From JALRAP01 sp046302815 (GTDB lineage Bacteria > Bacteroidota > Bacteroidia > AKYH767-A > OLB10): DNA of 64,000 nucleotides. The number at the start of each line of letters is the position of its first letter. Position 1 is the first letter of the stretch. This document shows positions 1 to 9,773 of this stretch, piece by piece. The stretch is from NCBI GenBank assembly GCA_046302815.1, contig JBKCHO010000145.1, forward strand, positions 1 to 64,000, given 5' to 3'. The notes below the pieces were generated by a model, which was given only the letters and a program-made list of their open reading frames with translations, was not told where the DNA came from and searched no databases. Made by a program: the position numbers and the translations under genes.

Positions 1-67
1 AAAATACCCTATAATAAACATTTGATATTCAGGCATTTAATTAAACGAGGTGAAAAAAATGTTGGGC

Positions 68-97
68 AAAAAAAAACCGGTCTGATGTAGACCGGTT
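68..97 (-). terminator. Rho-independent terminator of the dcw operon
   Basis: An 8-bp perfect inverted repeat (75-82 and 90-97, AACCGGTC/GACCGGTT) with a 7-nt loop lies just after the yqeY stop. Read on the minus strand it is followed by an uninterrupted T run (68-74), the normal intrinsic terminator layout. It closes the 14-gene minus-strand cluster. The rest of positions 1-67 shows nothing I can support. Confidence 0.85.
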
Positions 98-116
98 CGG
101 AATTTTGATAAAAACT

Positions 117-566
117 CTAGTTTGATAGAAGCTGTTTGAGCAATTGAGCTACCATTTTATTGTCCGCCCTTCCGGCAAATGCCTTAGACGCAACGGCCAT
201 TACTTTACCGGTATCTGCAGGACTGGATGCGCCAAGAGATTTCACCAAGCTTTCCAACTCAGATCTTACCTCCTGCTCAGAGAGCTGCTCTGGAAGATAC
301 TTTTCAATTACAGCAATTTCTTCCTGCTCGGTGCCGGCCAAATCCTGTCTGCCTTGCTGCAAGAAAATTTCAACAGACTCCTTTCTTTGCTTTACCAATT
401 TTTGAAGGATCTTCAGTTCATCATCGGTGGTAAGTTGCGTTGATGTTCCACTGGTTTTAGCCAACAGTATAGCTGACTTCACAGCTCGTAGTGCTCGTAG
501 TGCGGGCTCATTCTTAGATAGCATTGCCGCCTTTATTTCGGCATTTATTTTTTCCTCTAGTGTCAT
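117..566 (-). CDS. yqeY: GatB/YqeY domain protein
   Basis: This 149-residue protein matches the stand-alone YqeY family, which resembles the C-terminal tRNA-binding tail of the amidotransferase subunit GatB. It starts MTLEEKINAEIK and carries the family features of an early LRALRAVKSAI helix, an IEKYLPEQLSEQE stretch and a C-terminal ADTGKVM...K...G.AD.K segment. Its exact role is not established; a link to tRNA or amidation is only suggested by the GatB likeness. It begins 6 bp after the ftsZ stop and is the last gene before the terminator, so it is co-transcribed with the division genes. Position directly after ftsZ is common in Bacteroidota. Confidence 0.9.
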   Translation of the reverse strand: MTLEEKINAEIKAAMLSKNEPALRALRAVKSAILLAKTSGTSTQLTTDDELKILQKLVKQRKESVEIFLQQGRQDLAGTEQEEIAVIEKYLPEQLSEQEVRSELESLVKSLGASSPADTGKVMAVASKAFAGRADNKMVAQLLKQLLSN

Positions 567-572
567 TGTTTA

Positions 573-2525
573 TCAGTCTACCCTATCGTGTAAAAATGGA
601 TTGTTTGGTTTGATTTCTGGACGACCATCTGGCTCTCCCGTCAAACTTAGTCTTGATATCTCAACATTGGACGATGGATTATTGCTTTCGAATTGAACGC
701 CGCGCCTTTTGTAAGCTGGCTCTCGTTCCATATCGCTTAGACCACCAGGTGTATTGTATCTCATATTTAATTCGCGGATTCTAGCAATGCGATCGAAGGC
801 CTGTTTTCTAGCGTCCATTTCAGAAACCTCTGATGAGTTTTCATCGTCAGCAGTGGTTGATCCAAAATCCTCAGTTTGGTCTGTTGTCTCAATTTCTTGC
901 GACGAAATATATACAAAAGGATTGCTCTCCTCAATTTGATCATTTCGTAATTCAAAAATAACCGGAGGATTATTTGATTGACTGGTTTCAGGATTTTCAG
1001 ATTCTATTAGGTTCGATAGTTCTTGAATATCTCCCATAGCCATCTCGATATCGGTTTGCTCGCTGATTTCAACAGTTTCCGATTCATCCGAAACATCAAA
1101 TGTCATTTCCAAGGAATGGACAATGGGAGATTCATCCAATGTAGTTGGTAATTCCATTTGAATAACAGAATCGACATTGGATATGGACTCCACTTCAATT
1201 TGAGAATCTTCGTCGGACGGCAATTCCATCTCAGTTTCTGAATCATCAATAGATAACAATTCCATTTCATATTCACTCATATCGATTTCAGGTACGATTT
1301 CCTGATCTGCCGATACAGCAGTAGCCAAGGGAGTGGGTTCCAATATTTCCTTATCAATTGACTTCTCTTCTTCAAAAAGATTATGAACTACCATTTCGTC
1401 ATGTGACACTGGTTTTTCTGAAACATTAAAAACTGGAGCTGAGGCAACTGGCTCTGCTATTATATGAGTGTCAACACTAGTGGGCACGGAAGTGCTTATC
1501 AATTCGCCAGAGATATCATATTTTGTTACAGGCTCTACGGTTGAAATGACTGAATCGAGCTGATCTCTGGTTTTAAATCCGGTAGCAATTACGGTAACAT
1601 TGATTTTTTCTCCTAAGGCCTCATCCACTCCAACACCCATAATTACCTCCGCCGTATGACCTGCTTTCACTTGAATATGGTCTGTTATCTCGGTCATTTC
1701 ATCCATGGTGATTTCCGAATCGCCAGATGTGATATTCAACAAAATATACCTGGCCCCCTCAATGGAGTTGTCGTTCAACAGAGGAGAATGCAATGCCTTT
1801 TCGACTGCAGCAACCGCTCTGTTTTCACCTTCAGCATAGGCAGAGCCCATGATGGCTACACCACTGCCTTTCATTACAGTTTGAATGTCTGCGAAGTCAA
1901 CATTGATGTGTAGAGTAGTTGTAATGATCTCGGCAATGGATTTGGCTGCAACCGCCAAAATATCGTCAGCGTGGCCAAAAGCTTGGCGCAACTTCAAATC
2001 ACCATGGATTTCGCGAAGCTTGTCATTGCAAATCACCAATAGGGTATCCACATTGTTTCGCATTTCCTCTACGCCCGCATCTGCTTGTGCTTTTCGTTTC
2101 TTCCCTTCAAAACCAAAAGGTATGGTAACAATTCCAACCGTTAGGATTCCCATTTCGCGAGCTATAGATGCAATGATTGGAGCTGCTCCGGTACCAGTTC
2201 CACCGCCCATGCCTGCCGTGATGAACACCATTCTGGTTCCATGGCGAAGGATTTCTTTGATCTCGTCAATATTCTCCAACGCGGCTTTCCTACCAACTTC
2301 GGGCATGGCTCCTGCACCTAAACCTTGTGTCAATCCCGGACCCAGTTGAATCTTTACCGGAACAGGACTCTTCTCAAGAGCCTGGTTGTCGGTATTGCAA
2401 ATGATAAAATCGACACCTTTTATGCCGAGCTTAAACATATGGTTTACGGCATTGCTGCCTCCGCCACCCACGCCTATCACCTTGATGATGGATGGTCTTT
2501 CAGTTGGGATTTCAAATTGCATCAT
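573..2525 (-). CDS. ftsZ: Cell division protein FtsZ with long acidic C-terminal linker
   Basis: FtsZ is the tubulin-like GTPase that forms the cytokinetic ring. The nucleotide-binding GGGGSN loop is at residues 20-25 and the tubulin signature GGGTGTG at 107-113; the globular domain ends near residue 330. A long, Glu/Asp/Ser-rich linker follows to about residue 590, giving 650 residues in all, well above the roughly 380 of E. coli FtsZ. The extreme C-terminus (NNPFLHDRVD) looks like the conserved peptide that binds FtsA, with the Phe-Leu core kept. Start could be either of two adjacent Met codons. It lies 62 bp after ftsA, the largest gap in the cluster, so an extra internal promoter is possible but no clear one is visible. 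Confidence 0.98.
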   Translation of the reverse strand: MMQFEIPTERPSIIKVIGVGGGGSNAVNHMFKLGIKGVDFIICNTDNQALEKSPVPVKIQLGPGLTQGLGAGAMPEVGRKAALENIDEIKEILRHGTRMVFITAGMGGGTGTGAAPIIASIAREMGILTVGIVTIPFGFEGKKRKAQADAGVEEMRNNVDTLLVICNDKLREIHGDLKLRQAFGHADDILAVAAKSIAEIITTTLHINVDFADIQTVMKGSGVAIMGSAYAEGENRAVAAVEKALHSPLLNDNSIEGARYILLNITSGDSEITMDEMTEITDHIQVKAGHTAEVIMGVGVDEALGEKINVTVIATGFKTRDQLDSVISTVEPVTKYDISGELISTSVPTSVDTHIIAEPVASAPVFNVSEKPVSHDEMVVHNLFEEEKSIDKEILEPTPLATAVSADQEIVPEIDMSEYEMELLSIDDSETEMELPSDEDSQIEVESISNVDSVIQMELPTTLDESPIVHSLEMTFDVSDESETVEISEQTDIEMAMGDIQELSNLIESENPETSQSNNPPVIFELRNDQIEESNPFVYISSQEIETTDQTEDFGSTTADDENSSEVSEMDARKQAFDRIARIRELNMRYNTPGGLSDMEREPAYKRRGVQFESNNPSSNVEISRLSLTGEPDGRPEIKPNNPFLHDRVD

Positions 2526-2587
2526 GTTTTTTGGGGGGTTATGGTTTAATATTTTTAATTAATATCAATGTTAAAGTTTTTCATCAA

Positions 2588-3895
2588 TTATAGTTTCCGA
2601 TCCTCGCCTTCATCCTTTATCATGTCCTTGCCCTTTTGGAAGAAAAAATCGAACCATGTTCCATGTCTTGGATTTTGTCCGCCCTTGATAACCGTTTCAG
2701 GCTGCTGCACAACATCACCAAAAGCCGATTTGCTGGATATTTTTTCATGCTCAGCGATTCCTTGAAGCACCAAGCCTACCGCAGTTGCGTACATCGGACT
2801 CTTCACTTCATCGAATCCTTTTGCAAGGTGTTCATTCGGGTAACCGATTCTTGTATCCATACCGGTATGAAATTCCATCAATTGGGAAACATGTTTTAAT
2901 TGTGATCCTCCTCCTGTGACCACAATCCCTGCGATCAATTTCTTTTCAAATCCAGAAGTTTTGATTTCATACGCAACGCACTCAATGATTTCCTCCATAC
3001 GAGCCTGAATGATCTCCGCAAGTGTTTTCACAGATATCTCCTTGGGTTCTCTTCCTCTGAGTCCAGGAATGGAAACAATTTCATTGGCCTTCATTTGCTT
3101 TGCCAAAGCTGATCCAAATTTCACCTTCAAAAGTTCGGCCTGACTGCGGATGATAGAGCAACCCTCTTTGATATCTTCTGTGATGACATTACCACCGAAA
3201 GGTATCACTGCGGTATGGCGAATAATACCATCTTGGAAAATGGCGACATCGGTTGTGCCACCGCCAATATCGACCAACACCACACCAGCTTCCTTCTCCT
3301 CTTCCGTAAGAACAGCTTCAGCTGAAGCTAGTGGCTCAAGTATCAAGTTGACAGCGGTCAATCCAGATTTTGAAACACATTTTTTAATGTTACTGGCCGC
3401 TGTAATCAATCCTGTAATGATATGGCAGTTAGCCTCCAGTCTGATACCTGACATGCCAACGGGTTCCTTTATACCTTGTTCATTATCGATGATGTACTCT
3501 TGTGGAATAACATGGATAATGGCTTGTCCGGGAGGTACAGCCAATCGATGCATATCTTGTACAATTGCATCAATGTCCTCATTACTGATTTCCTCATTCA
3601 CATTAGATCGGGTAATCATTCCACGATGCTGAAGACTCTTTATATGCTGTCCTGCAATTCCAACATAAACCTCTCCGATTTCCACATTTGCCTTGTTCTC
3701 GGCAATTTTAACTGCCTCCTTGATGGAATTTACGGTCTTGTCAATATTGGCAACGACTCCCCTCATCACTCCGAGAGACTCCGATTTTCCCATACCGAGA
3801 ATCTCGATTTTCCCATTTTCATTTTTTCTGCCCACAATGGCGCAGATCTTGGTCGTTCCAATATCAAGTCCAACAATTATTGGTGAGTCATGCAT
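2588..3895 (-). CDS. ftsA: Cell division protein FtsA
   Basis: FtsA is the actin-like protein that tethers FtsZ to the inner membrane and recruits later divisome proteins. The ASKHA phosphate-1 motif (GLDIGTTK, residues 9-16), phosphate-2 motif (VDIGGGTTDVA, about 208-218) and adenosine motif (VVTGGGSQL, about 334) are all present. The last 30 residues form a likely amphipathic membrane-targeting helix (WFDFFFQKGKDMI). At 435 residues it is of normal length. It begins 3 bp after ftsQ ends and directly precedes ftsZ, the classical ftsQ-ftsA-ftsZ order. Confidence 0.97.
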   Translation of the reverse strand: MHDSPIIVGLDIGTTKICAIVGRKNENGKIEILGMGKSESLGVMRGVVANIDKTVNSIKEAVKIAENKANVEIGEVYVGIAGQHIKSLQHRGMITRSNVNEEISNEDIDAIVQDMHRLAVPPGQAIIHVIPQEYIIDNEQGIKEPVGMSGIRLEANCHIITGLITAASNIKKCVSKSGLTAVNLILEPLASAEAVLTEEEKEAGVVLVDIGGGTTDVAIFQDGIIRHTAVIPFGGNVITEDIKEGCSIIRSQAELLKVKFGSALAKQMKANEIVSIPGLRGREPKEISVKTLAEIIQARMEEIIECVAYEIKTSGFEKKLIAGIVVTGGGSQLKHVSQLMEFHTGMDTRIGYPNEHLAKGFDEVKSPMYATAVGLVLQGIAEHEKISSKSAFGDVVQQPETVIKGGQNPRHGTWFDFFFQKGKDMIKDEGEDRKL

Positions 3896-3898
3896 GGC

Positions 3899-4735
3899 TT
3901 ATATGTCTTTAGTTTTTGTTTCAGATTTCACGATTGGGTTTTTGGTACAAACGACTTGTCCCTTATATTTCAAATTAATGGTGGAGTAGGATTGCCAACC
4001 ATTTCGCACAGCACCCTCCTTATAAAAAATCATCAAGTTGTTTAATTTCTCTTTTAAATTTTCAGATGAACCTAAAATAATTGTATGACTGCCCACTCTT
4101 GGAACCAGCTCCAAGTCAAAATTCGCATTGACATAAATTTGTTCTATTTGTGAATTCCAAAAATCATCTTTAATGATTAATTGGGCTACTTCATAAGCTT
4201 GTTTAAGTATAGGAGATGTGATGGTGTCGTTTGGCAATTGACTGGAAAAACGCAGGTTTTTCTGTTTAGGGCCATCGAAAATATATCCGGATACGACCGG
4301 AAATCTAGATGTAAACTCGGTTGTAGTTGGCATAAAGTCTCCGGACTCATCGACATAAAAATGCTCATTATCATAATTGATCACGCGAAGTACAGGGCTT
4401 CGTTGCCAAATGTCGATTCGGATGTGACCGTCGACTGTTGAGTAAACATTTGCTTCCACCACAAACGGATTGGACAAGCACTTTTTTTCCATTCTGACCA
4501 TATCCAATGATGACATGGCTTTCCCAGATACTGATGCCGATTTTGACTTAAATAGCTCCTCGATATCCGACGATGTCACAAAGTCAAATCCAGTTGTATC
4601 CATTATATGAACCTTAAGCCCCTTGCAAACGACCTCATCCTGTGATTTTTCTGCAAAGCCAACAGCGAAAACCAAAGCAAAAGCCAGAAAACACCATCCT
4701 GTTCTTGATATGAATCTCTTGCTAATCTTGATCAT
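3899..4735 (-). CDS. ftsQ: Cell division protein FtsQ (DivIB-like)
   Basis: This 278-residue protein has a short basic cytoplasmic N-terminus, one membrane segment at about residues 11-29, and an extracytoplasmic part starting with a POTRA-like region (about 38-110). Sequence similarity in FtsQ is low across phyla, so the call rests on topology plus position between murC and ftsA. Its start codon overlaps the murC stop by 4 bp (ATGA), a sign of translational coupling. It should work in the periplasm as part of the FtsQLB-type divisome subcomplex. No FtsB gene is seen next to it. Confidence 0.85.
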   Translation of the reverse strand: MIKISKRFISRTGWCFLAFALVFAVGFAEKSQDEVVCKGLKVHIMDTTGFDFVTSSDIEELFKSKSASVSGKAMSSLDMVRMEKKCLSNPFVVEANVYSTVDGHIRIDIWQRSPVLRVINYDNEHFYVDESGDFMPTTTEFTSRFPVVSGYIFDGPKQKNLRFSSQLPNDTITSPILKQAYEVAQLIIKDDFWNSQIEQIYVNANFDLELVPRVGSHTIILGSSENLKEKLNNLMIFYKEGAVRNGWQSYSTINLKYKGQVVCTKNPIVKSETKTKDI

Positions 4736-6144
4736 ACGCTTTGTGGGTTTAAATGGTTTTTATTGCGGACAGATTCGACAATGCCAACAACCAAGGCATC
4801 GATATCTCCAGCTCCCAATATCAAGACAACATCTGATTCAGATTGAGAAACATATTTGAAAAGCTGATCCTTTTGAAGCAACACCTTAGTATGTGCAGTT
4901 ACCATATTCAAAATCATTTGCGAAGAAACGCCCGGTATTGGCAATTCCCTTGCAGGATAGATATCCAATAAAACCAAGGCATCCAATAAGGATAGGCTCT
5001 TGGCAAATCCTTCGGCAAAGTCCCTGGTTCTTGAATAAAGATGTGGCTGGAAAATACCAAGTATGTTTTTGTTGGGATATAACTCACGAACCGTATTAAT
5101 TGCGGCAGTCAATTCTGTTGGATGATGGGCATAGTCATCGATTACAACTTTTCCATGCTCTCGCAATCTGTATTCGAACCTCCTATGTACGCCTTTGAAA
5201 GATGCCAACCCCACTCTGATATCATCTGGAGTCAATCCTTCTTTGAGACATACAATACATGCAACTAAAGCGTTTTCTACATTATGGCGTCCTGGACAAT
5301 ACAAAACCATATCCCTCATTTCAAGCCCTTGGCCAAGAATATCAAAAACATATGCCCCATTATCTATCCGTATGTTAGATACGCAGTAATCTCCCTGACC
5401 AAAAGCAGAATATGAATATGAATTGTTTGCCGTATGCTTCAAACCACTTCCCGCTTTGAAATACAACGACCCTCCAGGCTTAAGGCGGTTGGCAAATTCG
5501 GAGTAGCACTCCACCATGTTATCGTGATTGCCATAAATATCCAAATGATCCGGATCCAAGGATGTTACAACAGATACATCCGGGTTGAGCTGTAAAAAAG
5601 ACTTATCATATTCATCAGCTTCAGCAACCATGACTTCATCAATGCCAGATGGAGAAACCAATAGGTTGGTTTGATAATTAGATGATATGCCACCTAAGAA
5701 AGCCGTCACATTCTTTCCCGAGTGCTTCAATATATGGGCTATGATGGTGGAGGTAGTAGTCTTTCCATGAGTTCCAGCAACCGCAATTGTCCTGGTTCCG
5801 GATGTTACTGCACCAAGTACTTCAGAACGCTTCCATAATCTGACTCCTTTGTCCTTCAAAAAATTCAATTCACAATGATCTTTAGGAATGGCTGGCGTAT
5901 AAATCACAATGACATCATCATTTATAACATCTGATTGAAGCCAATTGGGCAGTGATGAAGGATTATCAAAATATGAAACCGATATACCCTCTTGCACCAA
6001 CTCTTTGGTAAGTTGCGTTTCGGTCTTGTCATACCCCTTGACCTCAACACCCTTCCCATGGAAGTAACGGGCAAGTGCACTCATACCTATCCCCCCGATC
6101 CCGAGGAAGTATGCCTTGGCAATATGATCAAGTGTGTTGTTCAC
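4732..6144 (-). CDS. murC: UDP-N-acetylmuramate--L-alanine ligase
   Basis: MurC adds L-alanine to UDP-MurNAc, the first amino acid of the peptidoglycan stem peptide, in the cytoplasm using ATP. The N-terminal Rossmann glycine motif (GIGGIGMS, residues 15-22) and the Mur-ligase P-loop (GTHGKTTT, 124-131) are clear; the His in place of Asn in that loop is the usual MurC mark. The C-terminal domain contains DDYAHHPTE, another MurC hallmark. Length (470) is normal. It starts 3 bp after murG and overlaps ftsQ by 4 bp. Confidence 0.97.
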   Translation of the reverse strand: MNNTLDHIAKAYFLGIGGIGMSALARYFHGKGVEVKGYDKTETQLTKELVQEGISVSYFDNPSSLPNWLQSDVINDDVIVIYTPAIPKDHCELNFLKDKGVRLWKRSEVLGAVTSGTRTIAVAGTHGKTTTSTIIAHILKHSGKNVTAFLGGISSNYQTNLLVSPSGIDEVMVAEADEYDKSFLQLNPDVSVVTSLDPDHLDIYGNHDNMVECYSEFANRLKPGGSLYFKAGSGLKHTANNSYSYSAFGQGDYCVSNIRIDNGAYVFDILGQGLEMRDMVLYCPGRHNVENALVACIVCLKEGLTPDDIRVGLASFKGVHRRFEYRLREHGKVVIDDYAHHPTELTAAINTVRELYPNKNILGIFQPHLYSRTRDFAEGFAKSLSLLDALVLLDIYPARELPIPGVSSQMILNMVTAHTKVLLQKDQLFKYVSQSESDVVLILGAGDIDALVVGIVESVRNKNHLNPQSV

Positions 6145-6147
6145 CCT

Positions 6148-7263
6148 TTATTTTGAATTCAATTTTTCCAATGCCATATCATAAACTTTGCGTGCAATTT
6201 TATCAGCAGCATCTGTTACTGCACCCTTCGACATATTTGTTGCCAATTCGTGCATCAAATCACGATTAGTTACCACCTCAATTGCTTTATCGACCAATTG
6301 CATAGCTGCATCTGAATCCTTGACCAGAATGGCAGCCTTTTTTGATACCATAGACAAACAGTTGTGTGTTTGATGATCTTCTGCGGCGGTGGGCAATGGC
6401 ACCATGATTGCAGGCTTTCCCACAACACACAACTCAGAAACAGTGCTTGCGCCAGCCCTTGAAACCACCAAATCTGCAGCGGCATAAGCTAGATCCATTC
6501 GGGCTATGAAATCGAAGGCATGAATGCCATTGGTAGTTGAAGTTGCTTGTAAAGCCTCAGGATGAAATTGCTTACCACACTGCCAAAGCACTTGAATATT
6601 CGACTCCTTGAATTTGGCAAACCCTTTCATAATTGCGTGGTTAATGGATCGTGCGCCTTGACTTCCTCCAATCACCAATACTACGGGCTTATTATTTTCG
6701 AGTCCGAAAAAGCGAAATGCCTCTTCTCTTTTCCCTGCAATGTCAACCATTTCTTTTCGAACAGGGTTTCCTGTAAAAACCGTTTTATTAGATGGAAAAT
6801 ATTTTTCCATATTATCATAACCAGTACAAATCAACTGCGCCTTGCCGGCCAACAACTTGTTCGTAATACCCGGATACGAGTTCTGTTCTTGTATGACTGT
6901 AGAAATTCCCAACCTACTTGCAGCCCATAACAATGGCCCACTGGCATAGCCACCAACTCCAACTGCAACTTGCGGTTTAAATCTCTTAACGATACGAGCC
7001 GCTTTCAACAGACTTGCCATCAATTTGAATGGAAAAGCAAGATTCGACAGGCTCAAGCTGCGTTTGATGCCAGAAATATCCAAACCTACGATATCAAATC
7101 CTGCAGCAGGAACCTTTTCCATTTCCATCCGACCGTTTGCACCTACGAATAGCAACTTAATTTGAGGGTCGATTGACCTAAGCCCATTTGCAATAGCAAT
7201 TGCCGGGAAAATATGTCCACCCGTTCCTCCGCCGCTAATGATTACTTTAACTTCAGCCTTCAA
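6148..7263 (-). CDS. murG: Lipid II synthase MurG (UDP-GlcNAc transferase)
   Basis: MurG transfers GlcNAc to undecaprenyl-PP-MurNAc-pentapeptide at the inner membrane, making lipid II. The acceptor-side motif GGGTGGHIFPAIAIA opens the protein and the donor-site segment (GGSQGARSIN, SRAGASTVSEL) follows in the C-terminal half. An ATG at 7293 is in frame, but the ten codons after it spell a purine-rich AGGAGGAAGGAGG stretch that reads as an unusually strong ribosome binding site. I therefore favour the TTG at 7263, giving MKAEVKVIISGGGTGGH, which matches the family N-terminus; the protein is then 371 residues. Either start overlaps the end of ftsW (by 11 or 41 bp). Confidence 0.95.
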   Translation of the reverse strand: MKAEVKVIISGGGTGGHIFPAIAIANGLRSIDPQIKLLFVGANGRMEMEKVPAAGFDIVGLDISGIKRSLSLSNLAFPFKLMASLLKAARIVKRFKPQVAVGVGGYASGPLLWAASRLGISTVIQEQNSYPGITNKLLAGKAQLICTGYDNMEKYFPSNKTVFTGNPVRKEMVDIAGKREEAFRFFGLENNKPVVLVIGGSQGARSINHAIMKGFAKFKESNIQVLWQCGKQFHPEALQATSTTNGIHAFDFIARMDLAYAAADLVVSRAGASTVSELCVVGKPAIMVPLPTAAEDHQTHNCLSMVSKKAAILVKDSDAAMQLVDKAIEVVTNRDLMHELATNMSKGAVTDAADKIARKVYDMALEKLNSK

Positions 7264-8407
7264 CCCTTTGCAAACCTCCTTCCTCCTCAACATCTCTGCT
7301 GACGCTGAGTATTATTCCTATGGCTATACTGGTAAACCAAATGGATGTGCCACCCATACTTAGCAGGGGCAAAGGTTGTCCTGTGACCGGAAACAGTCCT
7401 ACGGTCACTGCCATATTGATCATGGCTTGAAATGAAAGGCTGAAACCACAGCCAATTGCTGCGAAGGTGGCGAATGCTCGCGGTGAATTTCGGGCAATAC
7501 GAACCGATCTAAAGAACAACACCAGATACAATATGACCACCAAAGCTCCTCCCATCAATCCGTATTCCTCTACGATTATTGCATAAATAAAGTCGGAGTA
7601 TGGGTGTGGCAGAAAATTCCTTTGAGTACTGTTGCCAGGTCCTGCACCCAATAATCCTCCCTTGGCAATGGCTATGTTTGCTTGTTGCGATTGATAATTG
7701 TCCGATCCTCCGCCTTTTCCCGTATAGGTTTCCATACGCGCTACCCAAGTTGGTACCCTATTGTCCCATTTGAACAAAAGCGACATCCCAATAAAAAGAC
7801 CCAAAAACACCACTCCGATAGCAATCAGCGTCATTATATATTTGAAGCTGATACGACCGACTATCATAAGAATAATACAAGTTGCGAAAAGAACAGCGGC
7901 TGTTGAGAAATTCGCAGGCAGAATCAAGCCGCAAGTCACTAAAACCGGGAGCATGATAGGAACAAAAGCCGACTTAAAGTCCTTAATGTTATCCTGTCGG
8001 ATCGATAATGCTCTTGCGACAAATAAAATGAGCGCAAGCTTGGCCATATCCGAGGTCTGGAACGACATATTGATAATAGGTAATGTAAGCCATCTGCTAG
8101 CCTCATTCAGATTTGTTCCCAGAATTAAAGTCAGAAGCAGCAATGGTATTGCTATAGCAATGACAAAATTTGCAAACCGAGCATACAATGTGTATTTCAG
8201 AGAGTGTGCAAAATACATCAGTCCGAAACCGAAAAACAGAATAAAAATGTGTTTCAATAAATAATATTCCGTGTTGCCATCCTGATATTTATACGCAAGT
8301 GTTCCGGTTGAACTGTATACGGCCAAAATGGAAAAGACAGAAAGCAGCATGACCACTATCCAGATCACTCTGTCTCCCATGAAATATTTTTCCAGCCAGG
8401 AATTCAT
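7253..8407 (-). CDS. ftsW: SEDS peptidoglycan glycosyltransferase FtsW
   Basis: FtsW is the SEDS-family polymerase that extends septal glycan strands together with its partner transpeptidase FtsI, encoded in the same operon. The 384-residue protein is almost entirely hydrophobic with about ten membrane segments. The loop GNSTQRNFLPHPYSDFIYA followed by EEYGLMGG is the SEDS signature region. A short tail ends in the overlap with murG. It begins 18 bp after the murD stop. Confidence 0.95.
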   Translation of the reverse strand: MNSWLEKYFMGDRVIWIVVMLLSVFSILAVYSSTGTLAYKYQDGNTEYYLLKHIFILFFGFGLMYFAHSLKYTLYARFANFVIAIAIPLLLLTLILGTNLNEASRWLTLPIINMSFQTSDMAKLALILFVARALSIRQDNIKDFKSAFVPIMLPVLVTCGLILPANFSTAAVLFATCIILMIVGRISFKYIMTLIAIGVVFLGLFIGMSLLFKWDNRVPTWVARMETYTGKGGGSDNYQSQQANIAIAKGGLLGAGPGNSTQRNFLPHPYSDFIYAIIVEEYGLMGGALVVILYLVLFFRSVRIARNSPRAFATFAAIGCGFSLSFQAMINMAVTVGLFPVTGQPLPLLSMGGTSIWFTSIAIGIILSVSRDVEEEGGLQRVEG

Positions 8408-8425
8408 TCCTTTATCCTTTTGTTG

Positions 8426-9763
8426 TTAAAGCGCCTTAACAGCTGATTTGAACTGCCAACCCCTGTCCTCGTAATTTTTGAATAGGTCGAAGCTTGCACA
8501 TGCCGGAGACAGTAATACTACATCTCCTTTGCGACCTTTTTCATAAGAGGCCTTAACCGCATCCGTAGCTGATTCGGTATCTGATATGTCAGTAACGATA
8601 TCGCCGAAAGCCTCATGGATTTTTTTGTTGTCTTTTCCCATGCATACAATAGCCTTAACCTTTGATTGAACCAGCTCTCGTAATGTTTCGTAATCGTTTC
8701 CTTTATCAACTCCTCCTACAATCCAAATCACCGGCTTTTGCATGCATTCCAATGCATACCAAGCCGAGTTTACATTGGTAGCCTTCGAATCATTTATAAA
8801 TTCGATGCCATGAACAGTCATCACATGCTCCAGTCGATGTTCCGCATTTTTAAAATCGGAAAAACTTTCCCTTACAACATCCTTGCGGATGTCTAGGATC
8901 CTGGCTGCAATTCCTGCTGCCATGGTGTTGTAGAGGTTGTGTTTCCCCTGAAGTGCTAGGTTGTAGATGGACATATCGGTGATTTGGTTTTTTGTGTTTA
9001 TGATCAGGTTGTTATTATCGATGTATGCGGCCATTCCTTCGGATTCATGTATGGAAAAGGGATAGCTATGCGGAGTAATGGTTCTACTAGTGACTTCTTT
9101 TCTCAATAATGGATCATCAGCGCAATAAACAAATGCATCTTCTGGCCTTTGATTATTGATGATGCGGAATTTGGAATCAACATACTTGGACATGTCATAG
9201 TCATAACGATCCAAATGATCTGGAGTAATGTTGAGTAAAACGGAAATGTCGGCCCTGAATGAATGCATTCCATCGAGCTGAAAACTACTGAGCTCAATAA
9301 CATAATGATCATGTTCAGCCTCGGCCACTTGCATGGCAAAACTTTTGCCAACATTGCCAGCTAGGCCTACATTCAAGCCAGCTTTCTGAAGGATATGGTA
9401 GGTTAATAGAGTTGTTGTGGTTTTGCCATTTGTTCCTGTGATACAAATCCTGTGTGCATCGGTGTATCTCCCGGCAAACTCTATTTCTGAAATAACTGGA
9501 ACTCCGTTTTCCAAAAAACTCTTAACAACCGGAGCTTTATCTGGAATTCCCGGGCTTTTAATCACCTCAGTTGCATTTTGCATTCCATTATTGGAGTGTC
9601 CACCTTCTTCAAAAGGGATATTGCGCCTAATCAACTCATCCCTGAAAGTCTCCTTTATTTTTCCACTGTCGGACACCAACACCTCGAAGCCTTGCTTCAA
9701 AGCGAGCACAGCAGAACCTAATCCACTTTCTCCAGCACCCAGTATGACTATTTTGCCCGACAT
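8426..9763 (-). CDS. murD: UDP-N-acetylmuramoylalanine--D-glutamate ligase
   Basis: MurD adds D-glutamate to UDP-MurNAc-L-Ala. The N-terminal Rossmann motif GAGESGLGSA (residues 9-18), the P-loop GTNGKTTTT (110-118), the ELSSFQLDG segment and the INDSKATNVNS motif in the C-terminal half are all MurD features. At 445 residues it is of usual length. It lies between mraY (10 bp) and ftsW (18 bp). Its D-glutamate substrate would be supplied by the glutamate racemase encoded at 32106-32948. Confidence 0.97.
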   Translation of the reverse strand: MSGKIVILGAGESGLGSAVLALKQGFEVLVSDSGKIKETFRDELIRRNIPFEEGGHSNNGMQNATEVIKSPGIPDKAPVVKSFLENGVPVISEIEFAGRYTDAHRICITGTNGKTTTTLLTYHILQKAGLNVGLAGNVGKSFAMQVAEAEHDHYVIELSSFQLDGMHSFRADISVLLNITPDHLDRYDYDMSKYVDSKFRIINNQRPEDAFVYCADDPLLRKEVTSRTITPHSYPFSIHESEGMAAYIDNNNLIINTKNQITDMSIYNLALQGKHNLYNTMAAGIAARILDIRKDVVRESFSDFKNAEHRLEHVMTVHGIEFINDSKATNVNSAWYALECMQKPVIWIVGGVDKGNDYETLRELVQSKVKAIVCMGKDNKKIHEAFGDIVTDISDTESATDAVKASYEKGRKGDVVLLSPACASFDLFKNYEDRGWQFKSAVKAL

Positions 9764-9773
9764 CTTAATTTAC

